64,000 bases of DNA from Gymnogyps californianus (taxonomy: Eukaryota > Chordata > Aves > Accipitriformes > Cathartidae). Location of the stretch: contig NC_059477.1 in NCBI RefSeq assembly GCF_018139145.2, positions 32,467,502-32,531,501 on the forward strand. The letters are read 5' to 3'. Of this stretch, positions 36,076 to 49,500 are shown piece by piece. The notes beneath the pieces were generated by a model that made no database searches, had not been told where the DNA came from, and saw nothing but the letters and a program-made list of their open reading frames with translations. Each line of letters starts with the position of its first letter. Positions within the stretch are counted from its first letter, which is position 1. The translations under genes and the position numbers were made by a program.

Positions 36076-39000
36076 TCCCCCAGGTTTGTCCTCAGTGCAG
36101 GATTCTGTACGTGTTCATGATTTTGCATGAGACAGGAAATTGAACTTCTCAATGTCCCCTGGTGATTGTAACATTGATGTATGTTGCAGGGTGAAGCAGG
36201 CTATATCTCTGGAGTAAGAGTCTTTTGATTGAAAAAGTAAGAAATGGTTTATCAGCATTTGTCCCAGATTTCAGTGACATCCTGGGTGCTTACAGAGGAA
36301 TATGAAAAACAGTCCTTGGTCACACACTGTTGTGGTTGTGCTCTTACAGGCATTTGAGAACCTGATATTCATGAGTTTCTCTAGCTCACCTCATCTTTTC
36401 AACGTTTTTCCTTTGTGAGGAATGTGTTCATGGTGGAATACAGCATGGGAGACAGTACATTAAAACATGAATAACTGGGAACATACTGTACTTCTCTGCA
36501 ACAGGTAGATCAAAACAACCCAGAACCTCCAACAAAAGCCTGGCTTTCAGCTCCTTTTCTGTTTTTAGTGGTGGCATGAAAGCCTAATGAGAACCTTGAT
36601 AGAAAGCAAGTGCATGTAGCTGTTTGGCTTCATCTCTTTCTTAGCAGATACTGAAAGGCAGTTTTCCTAGAACTCTAAATTTCTTGATCTGTGCTTCACC
36701 GGTTTGGTATAAAGTGAGATCTGACACCTGAAATACTGGTTTCAAAGGCTGTCCCATGTTTCTCTGATGCTCTGCAGCACTACAGCACTACATTGGTTTT
36801 CACCAGTGAGATTCTTTTTGCAGGCAGTAAACTGAGTTGAGGAAATTACCCAAATGTCATAATTATGTTAGAAGTGTTGTGGCAGATTGTAAATATCCAT
36901 GTTGTCTTTAGTTATTCTGGACCTAGGGAACAGCTCAGACAAAAACCTAAGATTCAGACTCTAATTAGTGAAGGAAAAAAGTTGGACAGCATCTGATTTT
37001 GTTTGTATTGATTGTTTTATCCATTAAGCTTACGTACAGGAAAGCTTTTGTGAATGAATATCAGGCTGTAGGTAGGCAGCACGGAAGAGCTGCTAGCAGG
37101 ATGCTTTGCTTATTACCAGACACGCTATGGATGGGGGCATCAATTGCCAGGAAAGTATTGAACGGTGAGACAAATGGCTGACCTTGTAATGGGCAGTGTT
37201 AGGGACTTGTTATGGACCATTTCCTCCCCGAGTCAGGCACTTTGGCACCCGTCTAATCCCCCGTTGACATTGGAAACAGAAGTGCCTGAGAACCAGAGCC
37301 AGCCTCGGCTGCCGGGCTGTTCCAGGCACAGGGCAGAGTCACTTGCTGAGATTGCTTGGGAGCTTCTGTGCGTAAAGAGAAGGAGCTGCAGCCTTCACCA
37401 GACCCCAAAAGTTTGATCCTTAAATAAGGGTGACAGGTATTAACAGTTAAAAAATAATACTAATGTGCATTCTAGAGGATAAGGCTGCAAAATGACAGAG
37501 CAGAGGTGGTTGGGTCATTAAAGACCTTTATAAGCTTCCTGGGTGCTGATTTTTTCAACTTTCTATGAGTCTGGAGTCCCAAATGATTTAATTGGCACCA
37601 AAACACGCAGGGCTCTGCTGCAGTCCTGGTCATTCAATGTGTTAGAGCATAACTTGGGTTTCCTGAGTTACCAAGGTTTTCCTCCAGTTGAAAACAGGAC
37701 CTGGAGAGGAGACAGTGGGACTTAGCACTTGCCCTGACATTAAGTTGGGATGTGGCCAGAGTATACATCCAGAGTAGGAGCTGGGAAAATTTCCCAGACA
37801 CCATAGTTTAGATGTGCCCATGTAAACACTGTCTGCTTTTCCAGATTTATTTGACGGTGTCACCTGGATAAATTTCTATAATGCTAGGCAGTACCTTTGA
37901 AACTCGATCTCCAACAGGTAATACTTGCATGCCAATTTTAGGCATTTGATCTGAGTACTTCAATCAGCAACTTAGGTGATCTGTATATATTCACTGGAGT
38001 CTCCAGAGACAATTCAGAGCCTCTAAGCATCAAAATAGAAGCCACTTCTAAAGGGCAGGGTTTTTTTCTATGCCTTTTTCTAAATCTGAAACAATGTAAT
38101 AATTATAATTATAAGAACTCATTCAGTGACTGTTATGAGAGACCTGGGACAAAAAGATAAAAACCATCTTCATTCTTCCTGCAGCTGACTGTAGTGCAGC
38201 CAGATGGAGGATAATTCCAGTTAACTATGTCTCAACAAGAGTATTAGGTTCCTAGGTGGTTTGACGTTAGAGGGAGCAAAGCACAAGGTGAAATTAGTAT
38301 CAGAGATGATGAGGATGTTGACTTCGAACATGCGCAACAGAGATGATGATATTTCTCTAGTGGTTGCATAAAGCTTTGTTAAGAGGTGGAAGTGAGGCCT
38401 TCTGTCTAGTTGAGGTCACTCAGTTTCTGCATTAAGAGATGAAATCTTATGCAACTTCTGACCAGCCTGAAAGCTTTCTTGAAGCATTGAATATCTTTTC
38501 AGCCTGGGTCCCATACAGGGCATGGCACAGTGAAACCCTCACCTGGAAAGGGATCTTGTGTTGTCACTGTGCATGTAATACATGTGCTTCTTGGCTAAAA
38601 CAGGGGTTTAGATTCTTGGGTTTGTTTGCATTTGATTGAACTTCATGTAGGAGTTCCAGATGCATCCATGATTTTGTTAGTAAGAGAACTAAAACCAGTT
38701 TAGAAACAGAAGGCATCCTCTCCTGTTGTCATGATTCTTTTTAATGCATCAAAAGATGATAGAAATTTTTTCTAGAGAACATATTTTTCTTGCACTGAAG
38801 TTCACTCATATTGTCATTTCTTCAAAAGGAGAAAAAAGTTTAGTATGTTTGGTTTTGCTGGATGCAATCATCAAATCATTAACATAAAAAAGGATAAAGC
38901 AGCAATGAAATGGAAATAGTTGAATCATATTTAAAGATTTATCATATATCTGCCTTATTACTGTTTGTCTGCCTTTTTCTTTTCTAACTCCAGTCTATGG

Positions 39001-39665
39001 CAGATTGCAAAAAATGGAAAGCTTTTCCTCTTTCTCCACCTTCTAGAAATCTGTATGGTAGGCAAAACATATAGGCACATGCACAGAACTGTTAATGAAT
39101 TAGCATCCTATTTGATTTTAAAGACTCCATCAGGAGAAAACCAGAAATAGTCAATTATGAAATTGTGTCTTTATATGTAAATTTCCTACCAGATTCCCTC
39201 AAAAGAAGGTTTAGTCCCAATGAAAATTATATGCTTGTATCCTTGTATGTCCAAAGCACATAACATAACCCTTCCTTTAAACTTTTATAGTGATGAAATG
39301 TAAGCTCATTGTATTTTTTGAAGTATCCATAATTGATTGAGATTATGGAAATGTGACAGCAATTCCTCTTTTAGGAAAGTAAGTTGCTTTGCATTAATCA
39401 TACTTGGTTGCAAGGAAAAGAGTAGGTGTGACTTTTCAAATTAAGCAGCCACAGAGAAAAACACTTAGTGATTTTCTTCAAGTAAGTTAATGTTTTGAAA
39501 ATTATTTTAATTTGAAAGCAAACAATCTTGAGATCTGGGTTGGAGAAGGAGGAGCAATGTTTTATTTTTATTCTCATTTAGTGTTCGAGCCTCTTCCTTG
39601 CCATTTTTGTTGCACTGAAAAAATTAATTAACTTAATTGAGTTCATTTGGAAATAGTAACAGAAG
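36076..39665. other. Single-copy non-coding DNA, no gene seen
   Basis: This is an AT-rich stretch with no recognised exon, RNA gene or mobile element. Open frames do not exceed 85 codons. Confidence 0.65.
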
Positions 39666-40110
39666 GATGACAGACGCGTTTGTCGCCCCTCTCCCTAATG
39701 AGGGAGCATTGTCTCATTCAGCAGCCGCCCAGTGCCGTGTGTGAATGGAAGGAGTACAGCGGTGGTCCCACTCCCTCTGCCTCTTAATGAGCAGAAAACG
39801 TCCCCCCCACTTCATCACCAGTCTGTAAATAATAGCTGCAAAGATGGTCCTGCTGGTCCCCCGCTGGGGGTGGCAAGGATCATCTCTCTGGTGCCCGTTC
39901 AGGAGCTTCGTTCTCTAGGCGTCCAGATCGAACAACTTTTAGGAGGACAAAATTCACTGGGAAAAATAATTGAGATGAAAAAATCAAGAGGGGCGAGGGG
40001 GATGTTTCCATATGGAGGCAGGAGGTGGATGCCTCGGCCCTCCTGTGCCCCCACCATCTCTGAGCAGCAGGCGGTTGGCATCACTGCTGTGGGCCCCCTC
40101 CAGTCGTGCC
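39666..40110. promoter_or_regulatory. CpG-keeping block, candidate conserved element
   Basis: CpG is rare in most of the window, yet this 445-bp block keeps many (GACGCGTTTGTCGCC, GCAGCCGCCCAGTGCCG, ACAGCGG, AACGTCC, GGCGTCC, GATCGAAC, GGGGCGAGGGG, CCTCGGCC). It also has homeodomain-like TAATGAG twice, GTAAATAATAG, and a 6-bp hairpin CTCCCT/AGGGAG at about 39690-39705. The 168-codon frame from 39732 crosses it but translates to no known protein. CpG retention suggests low germline methylation or constraint, so it could be a regulatory element. It is not dense enough to be a classic CpG-island promoter. Confidence 0.3.
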
Positions 40111-43100
40111 TTTCTATAGCTGTGTGTATTTACAGTTGCAAGCTCTTTGTCAGGCTTTTACTGTGTGTTTGCACAGTCCCGTGCATGCTGGCTCCTGATT
40201 TCTGTCTGGGCCTCCAGGTGCAACTGGTCTGCAAATAATTCTGTACACCCAAGTAAAAAACATCCCCTGGAACAGGAGGTTCACTTAGAGGGATCCATCC
40301 AGTGTGAAGTTTTTACTTTATGCTAGGATCATGCAGTAGAAGCTGACTAGACAGAAGACTGAAATAATCACTCAGGCATTTAGTCTTTTTACTTACATGG
40401 ATCATGCTTTTAAAAAAATAAATAATTTTTCAGTTAATTTCAAAGCTGAAACTGAGGTCACTTTTTTTTTTTTTTTGCTCTCCCTATCTAATCACAGGCA
40501 TCCAAGGAGAGAGCCCAGAAGTCAGGAATGGGCACAGGGGAGTTGGGGGGTTGTCCTTTGTGGCTCAACACCCCCCTGGGGTTCAGGCATCCTCCTCCTC
40601 CTCCCAACTGCAGTTGAGTGGCTCAGTTGCCTGCGTTGGGGCAGCAGTGCAGGCACACGCGAGGGCAGCTCCTCTCCCGCATCAAGCCTCACAGGAACCT
40701 CCAGAGGTCCAAGTTTGTCTCATTGTTTACGGTTTCAGCCTGAATGTTGAAAACACCTGCTAACCTGTCCACAGACATGAAAAAAAAGGAGGATTTATGT
40801 ATTTTAGTCAACTTGATTTAAAGGGGTAAGAGTTATTGTGAGACAAGGAGGTATCAGCTGTTCTTCCTCATAGAGGGAGAACCACCACATGGCCGCAGTA
40901 GACTGTTTTTGGCAGGCACAGCCAAAGTGCAATAATGTGTGTGTTTCCTATGAAACATGGGGGGTCAGCTATGAAAAATGCTGAGCAGCTCTACAGAGGC
41001 AAGGCATGCTTGGCTTTCCTCACTGCCAAGCCCCGTACCCCTCGGGTGCTTCAGCTCCTGAGACCTTGGTTTACCACATCTCCCCTGTGCAGCAAGACAC
41101 AGACACACATGCTTGATGTTAAATCTACTCCTAAGTCTTATGTAACTCATTAAATACAAGCATATGTATTTCAATGCTTTCCTGAGTGACACCCTCACAG
41201 CACAGGCCAGCAAGCACATATTTAATTTCATGCATTTGGTGAAATGTTGATTTTGTTTTATTTATTTTTGTGCCTAGTGAGAAGGAAAAGGTTTTTTATT
41301 TGATTTTTTCTGCAACTTTCTGTATAGGGAGTATTGAAAAAAAGGTCTCTACACCATCAGTTAGAAGCTTTGCTACCTACTAAATTTAATTACTTCCCCC
41401 TGCGGTTTTTAAAAATCAATGGTGATTTCAAAATGAGTGTGGTATATAATAAATTAGGTTATTTTCGTGGCAGCTTGTATCTTTAATATCTGGCTACAAG
41501 ATAAGAGGTGTTAACGATTGGGCATGATGTGTAAAAGAAGATGCATCATTCCCGGTGCCCAGTATACCTTTGACGATGAACAAGCAGTTACATTTAAGCA
41601 TTAGAGAAGGAACGTGTATTCCTGCAAATGAGATGCTACCATACAGTCCCAGTTCAGCAGAAAACATCCTGGCTTTTGTCGAATGTTGCATGAACATGGC
41701 TTTACTGGAGCAAGGGAGGATTTTGAGGAGATTTCTCATACACTTTTCTTCCCAATTAACACCAGCTTCCCTGTTGCATGAGGTGTGCAGTTTTCCTATT
41801 TAGATTGGCTGATCATTACAGACTTAGTTCAGCAAAGCTTTTAAGCGTGTTCTTAACTTCAGTGTGAAGTTAATGAGCATGCTTTGGTGCTTGTGGGTTC
41901 ATTGCTGTCCTACCTGCCCCTCTGACTTGAAGCAAGATAAAACTATTGCTGAAGCAGGACTAGAGCTACCATACTTCAGATGTGTCTGGGTCCAATACTT
42001 CCAGGGAGTGTGGGTGGACCGGCTCGGCATCTGCTGCCCAGTTGTGCTGCATGTGAGTGGCAAATTCGGCATGTCCAAAACACCTCCTGGTAGTTTTCTA
42101 TCCTGGAAATCCCATGCAGGAGTGTTAGATGCATAAAACTCGACTGTTGAAATTTCTGATCTACAAGTGAATGGCAGTAGGTCCTGTAAGAGTGGAGTGG
42201 AAAACGTGGTGTATTAGATCTCACTGCTGGTAAGCTCTCTTTAATATTTATGTCAGTGATGGAGGAAGGCAACTTTGGCCTAATTGCTAGATGCTAGGTA
42301 TGAGCTGGCAGCACACCTGTCGCTGGGAGCAAACACGTTAAATTTACATCAAGGACTGGTGCAGTTCTAATTAAGAGTCATATAAAATTGTGTTAGTCAT
42401 CAGGCAGCTGAAAAAGACCACCAACCAAAGTCCTTATAGCCTTTAACAAATGTTAGAAACATCACTGTAAAACATCCAACCCTTCTACTGGGCATCGTGC
42501 CCACAGAGCTGATGGTATTTTGTAAAGGGTGTCGGTGTGATATGTGAATGTGTCAGGTCTGGTCCTTTAGACTTTCCTCTTAATGTATATCTGAAATAGC
42601 TTCAAAACAAGTCATTGTAGGTGGACTTTGTGAAACTTGTGTGAGGGAAAGATTGGGCCACCAGCAAAGAATCCAGAGTAACCTGCAGGAGCTTGAATAT
42701 GCGTGGTTTGGGACCTGTGGTTCTTCAATATAGAAGTTCACACGGGAGGGTGCCCATTTGTCTGGGACACTTGGGGAGAGGTTTGGATTTATCATGTATC
42801 TGAAAATTCTGGGTCTGTGGCCTCTGCCAGAGCTTTTGTGTTAATCTAATATGAAATATTTTCTTTAAAATAACATACTGATATCTAAAAAAGATAAGAT
42901 GAAGAACAACAAAGGAAAAAATGAGACCTTTTTTGACAGTATCACTGTGATAAAAGCTCTTAAATTAACACAGGTGGGCCAGTTTGTATCAGCAGAGGTG
43001 TTGGCCTAGAGTCTCCATGGGGAAAGATAAAATGCTTCCACTTTTCTAAAAGTTGTATTACTGGCTTAGTGAGATTTTTACCTTTATCTTTTTAAATAAT

Positions 43101-43254
43101 GTGTGCCAGGTCTGGAAAGGAAACCCCCTTTCATTGTTTGGCATGAATGTGCAAGGGGGTTGGTGAACCATGAAAGGACTTGTTTGAAAGGGCTCTTTCC
43201 CCAGAAAGGTTTCTAAGGACTGTGAAGTACCAGACAACATATTTTTTATTATTT
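40111..43254. other. Single-copy non-coding DNA, no gene seen
   Basis: A T15 run lies at 40462-40476. The 40500-40740 stretch is moderately GC-rich with overlapping frames (117 and 70 codons) of no recognised family. The rest is AT-rich without features. Confidence 0.6.
40462..40476. repeat. Poly-T run (T15)
   Basis: Fifteen consecutive T. Simple sequence. Confidence 0.9.
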
Positions 43255-43440
43255 TTAAATGGTTAAGAGATGAACCAGAAAACTGTAGGCTAGTTTACTT
43301 AACGTCTGCTGTTAGGACAAGAAACTTCTTGGAAGATTTCTCAAATGATATGGTAAGAGAACACCTGGAAAAGTGTAGTTTCACTGTGGACAAGCAGGGT
43401 GAGTGCTGGCTGGGGAGGTCATGCTCAGCCAGCTTTCTGG
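43255..43440 (+). mobile_element. Decayed CR1-like LINE fragment
   Basis: AACCAGAAAACTGTAGGCTAG, TTTACTTAACGTCTG, CTTCTTGGAAGATTTCTC and GGTAAGAGAACACCTGG resemble the part of CR1 that reads 'gaaactacaggccagtcagcctaacttc...cctgggaagattatggag...cacctgg'. GGACAAGCAGGGTGAGTGCTGG and TCATGCTCAGCCAGC may continue it. There is no open frame. Limits are approximate. Confidence 0.45.
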
Positions 43441-46400
43441 TGACACTTTAAGATATTAGTGCCATGGCAGAGGAAGAGCATTTTGTAGAAGAACTGCACA
43501 TAGGCCTAATGGTGGTGGGGGAAGGAAGAAGGCAGGTTTTGGATGAGCAGTAGCAGAGAAGCAGCAGTGGACTGCTGGAAACTGGCCTCATGCCAATAAA
43601 AGATCACTGTAGATGGAAAATTCAAATTTGAAAGGGGTCAATGGTGTGGAGCCCTGTGGCACAGCTCTGCTTATCCTCACCAGCTGGTGAGGCAGCAGGA
43701 TGGGTATCAAGGGAGATGTGGTGGGAGGCTTGGGGCTACCACCTCCCCAGACCTCCAGCAGCTGTGCCCCTGATGGCCCTGCAGCTGGACATCCATAGTG
43801 CACACAGGACTGTACCTCCCCTGGGTTGTCTGCTTGGTACCGAGAAGTACAGTCAGTGGTAGGAGGAGTAAGAAGTTCTGTATAGGTACCATTGCCTTTA
43901 TTAAACCAGTGTAAATAATCAAGATTCTGTTTTTTTTCTTTTGGGGGCAGTGGGGGTGGTTCTGGTGCAAAGGTTCAAATTGAAGCAACGTTAAAACTTT
44001 CCTATTTATTTTTGTCATGCCAAAATGAGAAATATAAGTTGGCCGTGATGTCTTACACTCAAAATCTATACTGATACAAATGCGTGTAATTGCATATATT
44101 TGTCTCTTTTGGACACAGGAGGGAATTCTTCTTGCTCATCTTTAAAGGTCGTTGTCCCTAGTCTGTCTAATAACAAAATATTAATTAAGGTAACTAGTAT
44201 AATCCTCTTTTATCCCTGAGAGTCTTCTCAAGCCTGCATAACCTTGCAGGCTTACTGCCAAATTTTAGAGAGTGCAAAAGATGCCTTGGATTTGTGGTCA
44301 TGATCATTTCTTGTGCTGTAAGTAAATGAAATGATCAAAATGCACAAGCAGCATCTGACATTAATTGCATGAAATACAGTTCTATTGAGAGTTAAACAGA
44401 AGAGAAATTCACTGCTGGAGACTCCTCGTCTTTAAGATTGATGATACGTGGGACAACAGCCTTAAAGTTCATTATTTAAAGTTCATTGGAGGCTGCTGAC
44501 AGGGGAGGCCATCTCGATGAAATGCACTCTTCATGTGGGATTTCCTAGTTTCCCAAACGGGGCTTGGGCTTTAAAGAAGAGTGTGTTAATAGAAGTTAGA
44601 TCTTTTGGTTTTTCCTTATGTTCTCTGTAATGCCCAACAAATCTGTGTGGCTGCCTCATATTCCCAGATTCAGCAATGAGGTGGTACAGGTATAGACAGG
44701 TGCTTAATGCACTCTATTTAAAAAATGACATTTCCATTCCTGTTTGGAAGCAAAAACACTGTGAAGCTTATTAGTGCTCAATTAACATAATATATTGCAG
44801 TTGTTATTCTCAGAATGATACCAGACATCCCCCTTGGAGTGGGTAAATTGAATCCTGATAACAGGCATTTAAACAAAACTGGAAATCAGCACTTAATAAT
44901 AGGTGGTAAAAATACAGAATATCATTGTTCCCCTTCTGAATTCAGTTAAGTCTGGTTGCAGGTGAAGAATTAACCACAGAATTCCATCTTTTGTTAAGAA
45001 AAAGTAAAAAACACAGAAAACCTTAGGCTGAAATAATCATTATACTTCATAACATGGTTTGCTGTCAGTACAGAACTTAGAGAGAAGGAGGAAGGCTTTA
45101 TGGTCCTCGGCTTAGTACTTGATGGACATTTATGGACTTTATCGGACATTTCTTCCCAGGCCCTGCTCTCATTTTCTTAAAAGACAAGGATAATCATTTT
45201 TCAGTCTGCTACAATCTCCTAGACCTCTTAATATGATCCTTTACTGCTAATACAGGAAAAAAAAGTGTGTTCCAGTTAAAGCCTTAGGCAGAATCCTCTG
45301 TGTCCTCTGCAACATGATGGGGGAAAAGTCCAGTGTTACATTAGTGCCTCAGAAAGAAAAATTCAATGGCTACTATGTTGTCCACAAATCAATGTGATTT
45401 TCAGGCTTCTGAACAGAGCTTGGAAATATTTTGGTGTTGTAACGAACGGTTTATGTGAAAATCTTTTTCTCTATGTGTGTGTTTTTTCCATGATCTCCAA
45501 ATCACATTCTTTTAAACAAAATCATTACAGATACAGTTTTAAGACATTAAAGTGAATTGCATGTAGTCAGTTTTTCCTCATGCCTAAAAGAGAGATTGCC
45601 ACAGCAAGCTGCCAAAGCTGGGTACATAGATTGGTGTGCTCTGTAGGCTTAGCTCAGTGCAGCAAAAATTTGGGTTGGGAACGACCTGTTGCTTCCATTA
45701 GAGAGCAGTTGTGTGGGAGGTTCTCCCCTTGCTTCACCCAGCAGTGCCGCTCCATTACATGGAGTGCTACTCAAGTAAGAACATTCGGCACAGAAAATTT
45801 TGGAGAACTATCCTTGATTTAAAATGTAGTCCCTTCTAGAAAATGTCAGCTGGAAAATTTGTCAGTTGGAAAACTGGAAAGTATACAGGGAAAGAAAGCT
45901 GAGTTGCAAGACCTGCTAAAGATATGGGGATTTATGAAACAGAAAAAAAGGTGATGGGTCTGAGGGTATTTAGTTATTTTCATCACATGTAAGACCCAAC
46001 TAAAATAACTTATTAGGTTATTTCATGTCTAACCTGAAGTAATTACGACAAATAGATGGCAGGGAGGAGCTGCCTTCATGGGCCAGTAGTGACCACACTC
46101 TCCTCTGCACCATACTTTTCCCAGGTCCATGTTCACCATACACTCACATTGAGCAAGATGCTTGACGCCATGTTTACATCCATTAAAGCACACTTAAACA
46201 TATGATTAAGTATTTTATTAAATAGAAAACTTCGCTGATTTGAGGCGGTTGGTACCAAGTCAGCCTTTACTCTGATTTGCTGCCATTCACCTCATCCTCA
46301 GGGCTGCGTGCCCTCTGCGGAGCTGATCCCCTTCACTGTGCAGCAGCATTGCAGGGTGTTGAAGGCTTGATTAGTGTTTATGAAAAGATCTGCAATCTGG

Positions 46401-46459
46401 GGAAGGAAGTTGTCACAGGAGGGCAAAATATTACAAAATATGTCTGTTCTGCTGTACTT
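43441..46459. other. Single-copy non-coding DNA, no gene seen
   Basis: A 12-bp direct repeat TTAAAGTTCATT lies at 44462-44473 and 44476-44487. A locally GC-rich patch at 43640-43850 has short frames on both strands with no recognised product. The rest is AT-rich. Confidence 0.6.
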
Positions 46460-46525
46460 ATTAATAGGTTTTGGGATCCCTTGGAGATGGAAAGTGTTAC
46501 ATAAATGTGAAATTTTAATTATTTC
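46460..46525 (+). mobile_element. L2/CR1-L3-type LINE 3' tail
   Basis: TTTTGGGATCCCTTGGAGATGG followed by AAAGTGTTACATAAATGTGAAATTTTAATTATT matches the characteristic old LINE 3' end 'tttgggatccctggatgaaaggtgctatataaatgtaaattatt'. The upstream 150 bp may belong to the same element but are not clearly alignable. Confidence 0.6.
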
Positions 46526-49500
46526 ATGTAGCATTACTCATGCAAAGGTACTGCAGACCTACTTCTATCTGATTAATGTCTGTGCTGTTTGATTTCAAAT
46601 ATGTTTAAATATCATTGTTGGACAAATTGAAACTACAGACAAAACTTAATCTGTTGTTTTATATTGATGGTAAACTCCATTATTATTTTTTATGTAACTT
46701 AATAAAGATTATGTGCATGCATTAATTACGAATAAAACTGTACAATGGAATGGGTCATGAGTGTCCAGTATTTCAGTGATTAAAATAACAAAGCACAGTG
46801 GAAAGAAACATAAATAAATCAAGACCCATTTTTAATTAATATCAGCCTCTTTTGAAACATGACATGCAGGTCTGAGAGTGGTGCTGCCGATGTCCATTGC
46901 AGTTTAATAGCCTCCTTTGTGTGGTTCCAATTTGCATGCGATTTACTTGGGAATTGATTCTTCTCCAGCCCTGCTAGCTGCTATTTTGGGAAGACAAAAG
47001 GGACCAAGTATGGTGCTGTAGCTCAAACATAGGGCAGGATTTCAAGAGCTGAACCCCGACAGGCTTTGTATGGCTGTCAGGCTGCTTTGTTTTCCTGAGC
47101 TGCTCTGGTCCAAACGCTGAGTTTGTGAGCTTTCTGTCTTACAGAATAGAAATAATAATAGTTCAATTATTATTTCTAAAAATAAAAATAATAGAAAGTC
47201 CAATTTTATTGGACCCCAGGCATTTAATAATCTTTTAATGATTTCTGCAAGTTTTGAAAACGGGGAGTTGCAGCTTCTTTATAACATGTGAAGGACAAAT
47301 AAATAAGTGTCTGTATGAGCTCCTTACTCCTGCCCTGGCAGCCCTGTTCCCAGTGCAAGGAGCAGGGCAGTGCCTGAGCCCTGCTGGGGCAGCTCTTTCC
47401 CTACCTGGGAACCCAGCTGCCTCCCCAGGGTCCTGCGGGAAGGGTATGAACTGTGTTGGATAGGAGGCAAGGGCATATAAGGGACAAGGATTTAGTAAGG
47501 AGAGTGCGACTGTGCATTTGACATACTGCAGTATAACCATGTCCCACAGGGCAGGCTAGAGAAAAGGCTACAACACTGAGAAATCATCACTGAATTGTGC
47601 TCATGGCCTTTCCAGCCTCAGGGTGTTGGGATCTGGAGTGAGCAAAGAGGGCTTTGAGCCACCCAAGGCTCCTCTGCCCCATCGGCTGTTTGCTTTATGC
47701 TGCAGGTTGTAGCATGGTATTATGGCAGGTCACCTTATTGAAATGGCTCTTCATGGGCAGCTCATTGCATTTTATTTCCACAGGGACTGCAGTCTTCTGG
47801 GGTTTTACCTTTATAACACTGGCTGAAGCTAACTTCTTATGTAGGTGTGAACATGACTGTGTGCGCCTGTAACATCAACTTGACCAGCCTGTGAAGGGGT
47901 ACAGGTACAGTACCAGTAATGTCAAGGGCACCATCCAACAGAAGATCAAAGGTGGGAAATGTAGTTTACACCATAGCCCTTGGCATCTCTGTTGAGTTTG
48001 CAGACAAGGGTGCCAAACGGTGTTGGTGGTAAAGTGATTTTTGGGATAAGATGACCTATTTAGCAGCATCAGCACAAAAGGATTATAAATTTGAAGTGGC
48101 TGAAGAGGTAAAATCTAAATAAACAGAAAGAAAAGCTCAGCTGAAAAATTGAGGGTGTTGTGACAGGGTTTCTATACAGTCTTCAAAGCAGAAATTCTAG
48201 CACCATCTGAGTCTCTAGGAGAGGCCAATCCTGCACGGTCCAGATTCTTGTAGGAAGCAGAGCGTCGGTGGGAACTGAGATGACAGAGCTCCTGGCAGGA
48301 TGAGACCAGGAGCTGGCATGTTTCACAAGTGGCTCTTTTGGTGTTAGCAACCAGCTCTTCTTTGACGAGTAGCAAAATAAAATGAGTGATGTGCTTTTTT
48401 GGTTCAAGGAAGAGTTTTAAAATGTGATGGAGAGCTGCCAGGATAGGAGCAGCACTCCTCCCTTTCTTTGCTTTTGATGTGCAGCGAAGATGAAGGCGTT
48501 GCCTTGAAATAGTCTCCTGCACTAGGCAAACAGGAGAAGATGAAAGGGAAGAAAAGTGGCAAAACAGTCCCGGTTTAGACCATGGCAAAGGCACTGTGCA
48601 GAATAGCCTTTGTAAAATGTGTCACGATAGGAAATCAATTTCAAATTACACTGTGTGACGCATACTGTTATTTTCCATCCTTCATTATAATGAGCAAGCG
48701 CACACCCTTACATAATGATGGCTTTTTAAAAGATTGCCTTTGGCTGAATTTATTGCCAGACAGACCTATCCCATGGCATTTAAACTTCATAATGCTATGA
48801 AATGTGCAAGCTGGCTGAAGCAGTGGGAGGATGCTTGTAAAACTTCATGCCAGTGAGGGCCATCTTTCTTTTGCTCTTGTGCCTCATTGATCTCTTGCAA
48901 TGGATGAAAAACAACAGAAATCGATGCCACAGATCTCTTGTAGGAGTTGAGTTTCACCTCCCTTTCACTGTACCGCAGCAGCAGCAATGCTGCTGTAACA
49001 GGAAGAAGGAGTTTTCCTTAGCATTAAGGTCCTATGTCCACATAGCATGTCCTATGTGTCTGTAACAGCAAGGAATTCTGAATAGCTGGTGTAGCTGAGC
49101 ATGAAAAGATGGTGACAACTGTTGAAATGACTCTTTGCACAACACTGCGTAGAGAAGCTTGTGCTGTCTGTGTGGAAATCCCCAAATGGTTTGGAAGGGA
49201 CTTGCTGAACGTTATTGGCACGCAACATCTGCAGTTTCACATTCCTCCTCAAGACATATGGGCATATTTTCCAGTGTTGCCCCTGTTCTGAGGCACAGCA
49301 GTGGCCGTGAGTTGAGCCTATTGGGAGCAAAAGGAGGGGGAGACACGCTCATCTTCCATGCACATTTGCTTCCTCAGCCTTGCAGCTGAGGCTGCCAGTG
49401 AAGATGCAGGTTGTGACAGTGGCTTTTAGCATGTGGGCACCTGTCTCTTCCAAAGCCTGTGGATGGATGGAAATAATTTTCACAGACTGGATTTGAACCA

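Noticed and set aside
47330..47460. GC-rich patch considered as a CpG island or promoter
   Set aside because: It is rich in C and G but has very few CpG dinucleotides, no TATA or initiator context and no linked open frame of known type.
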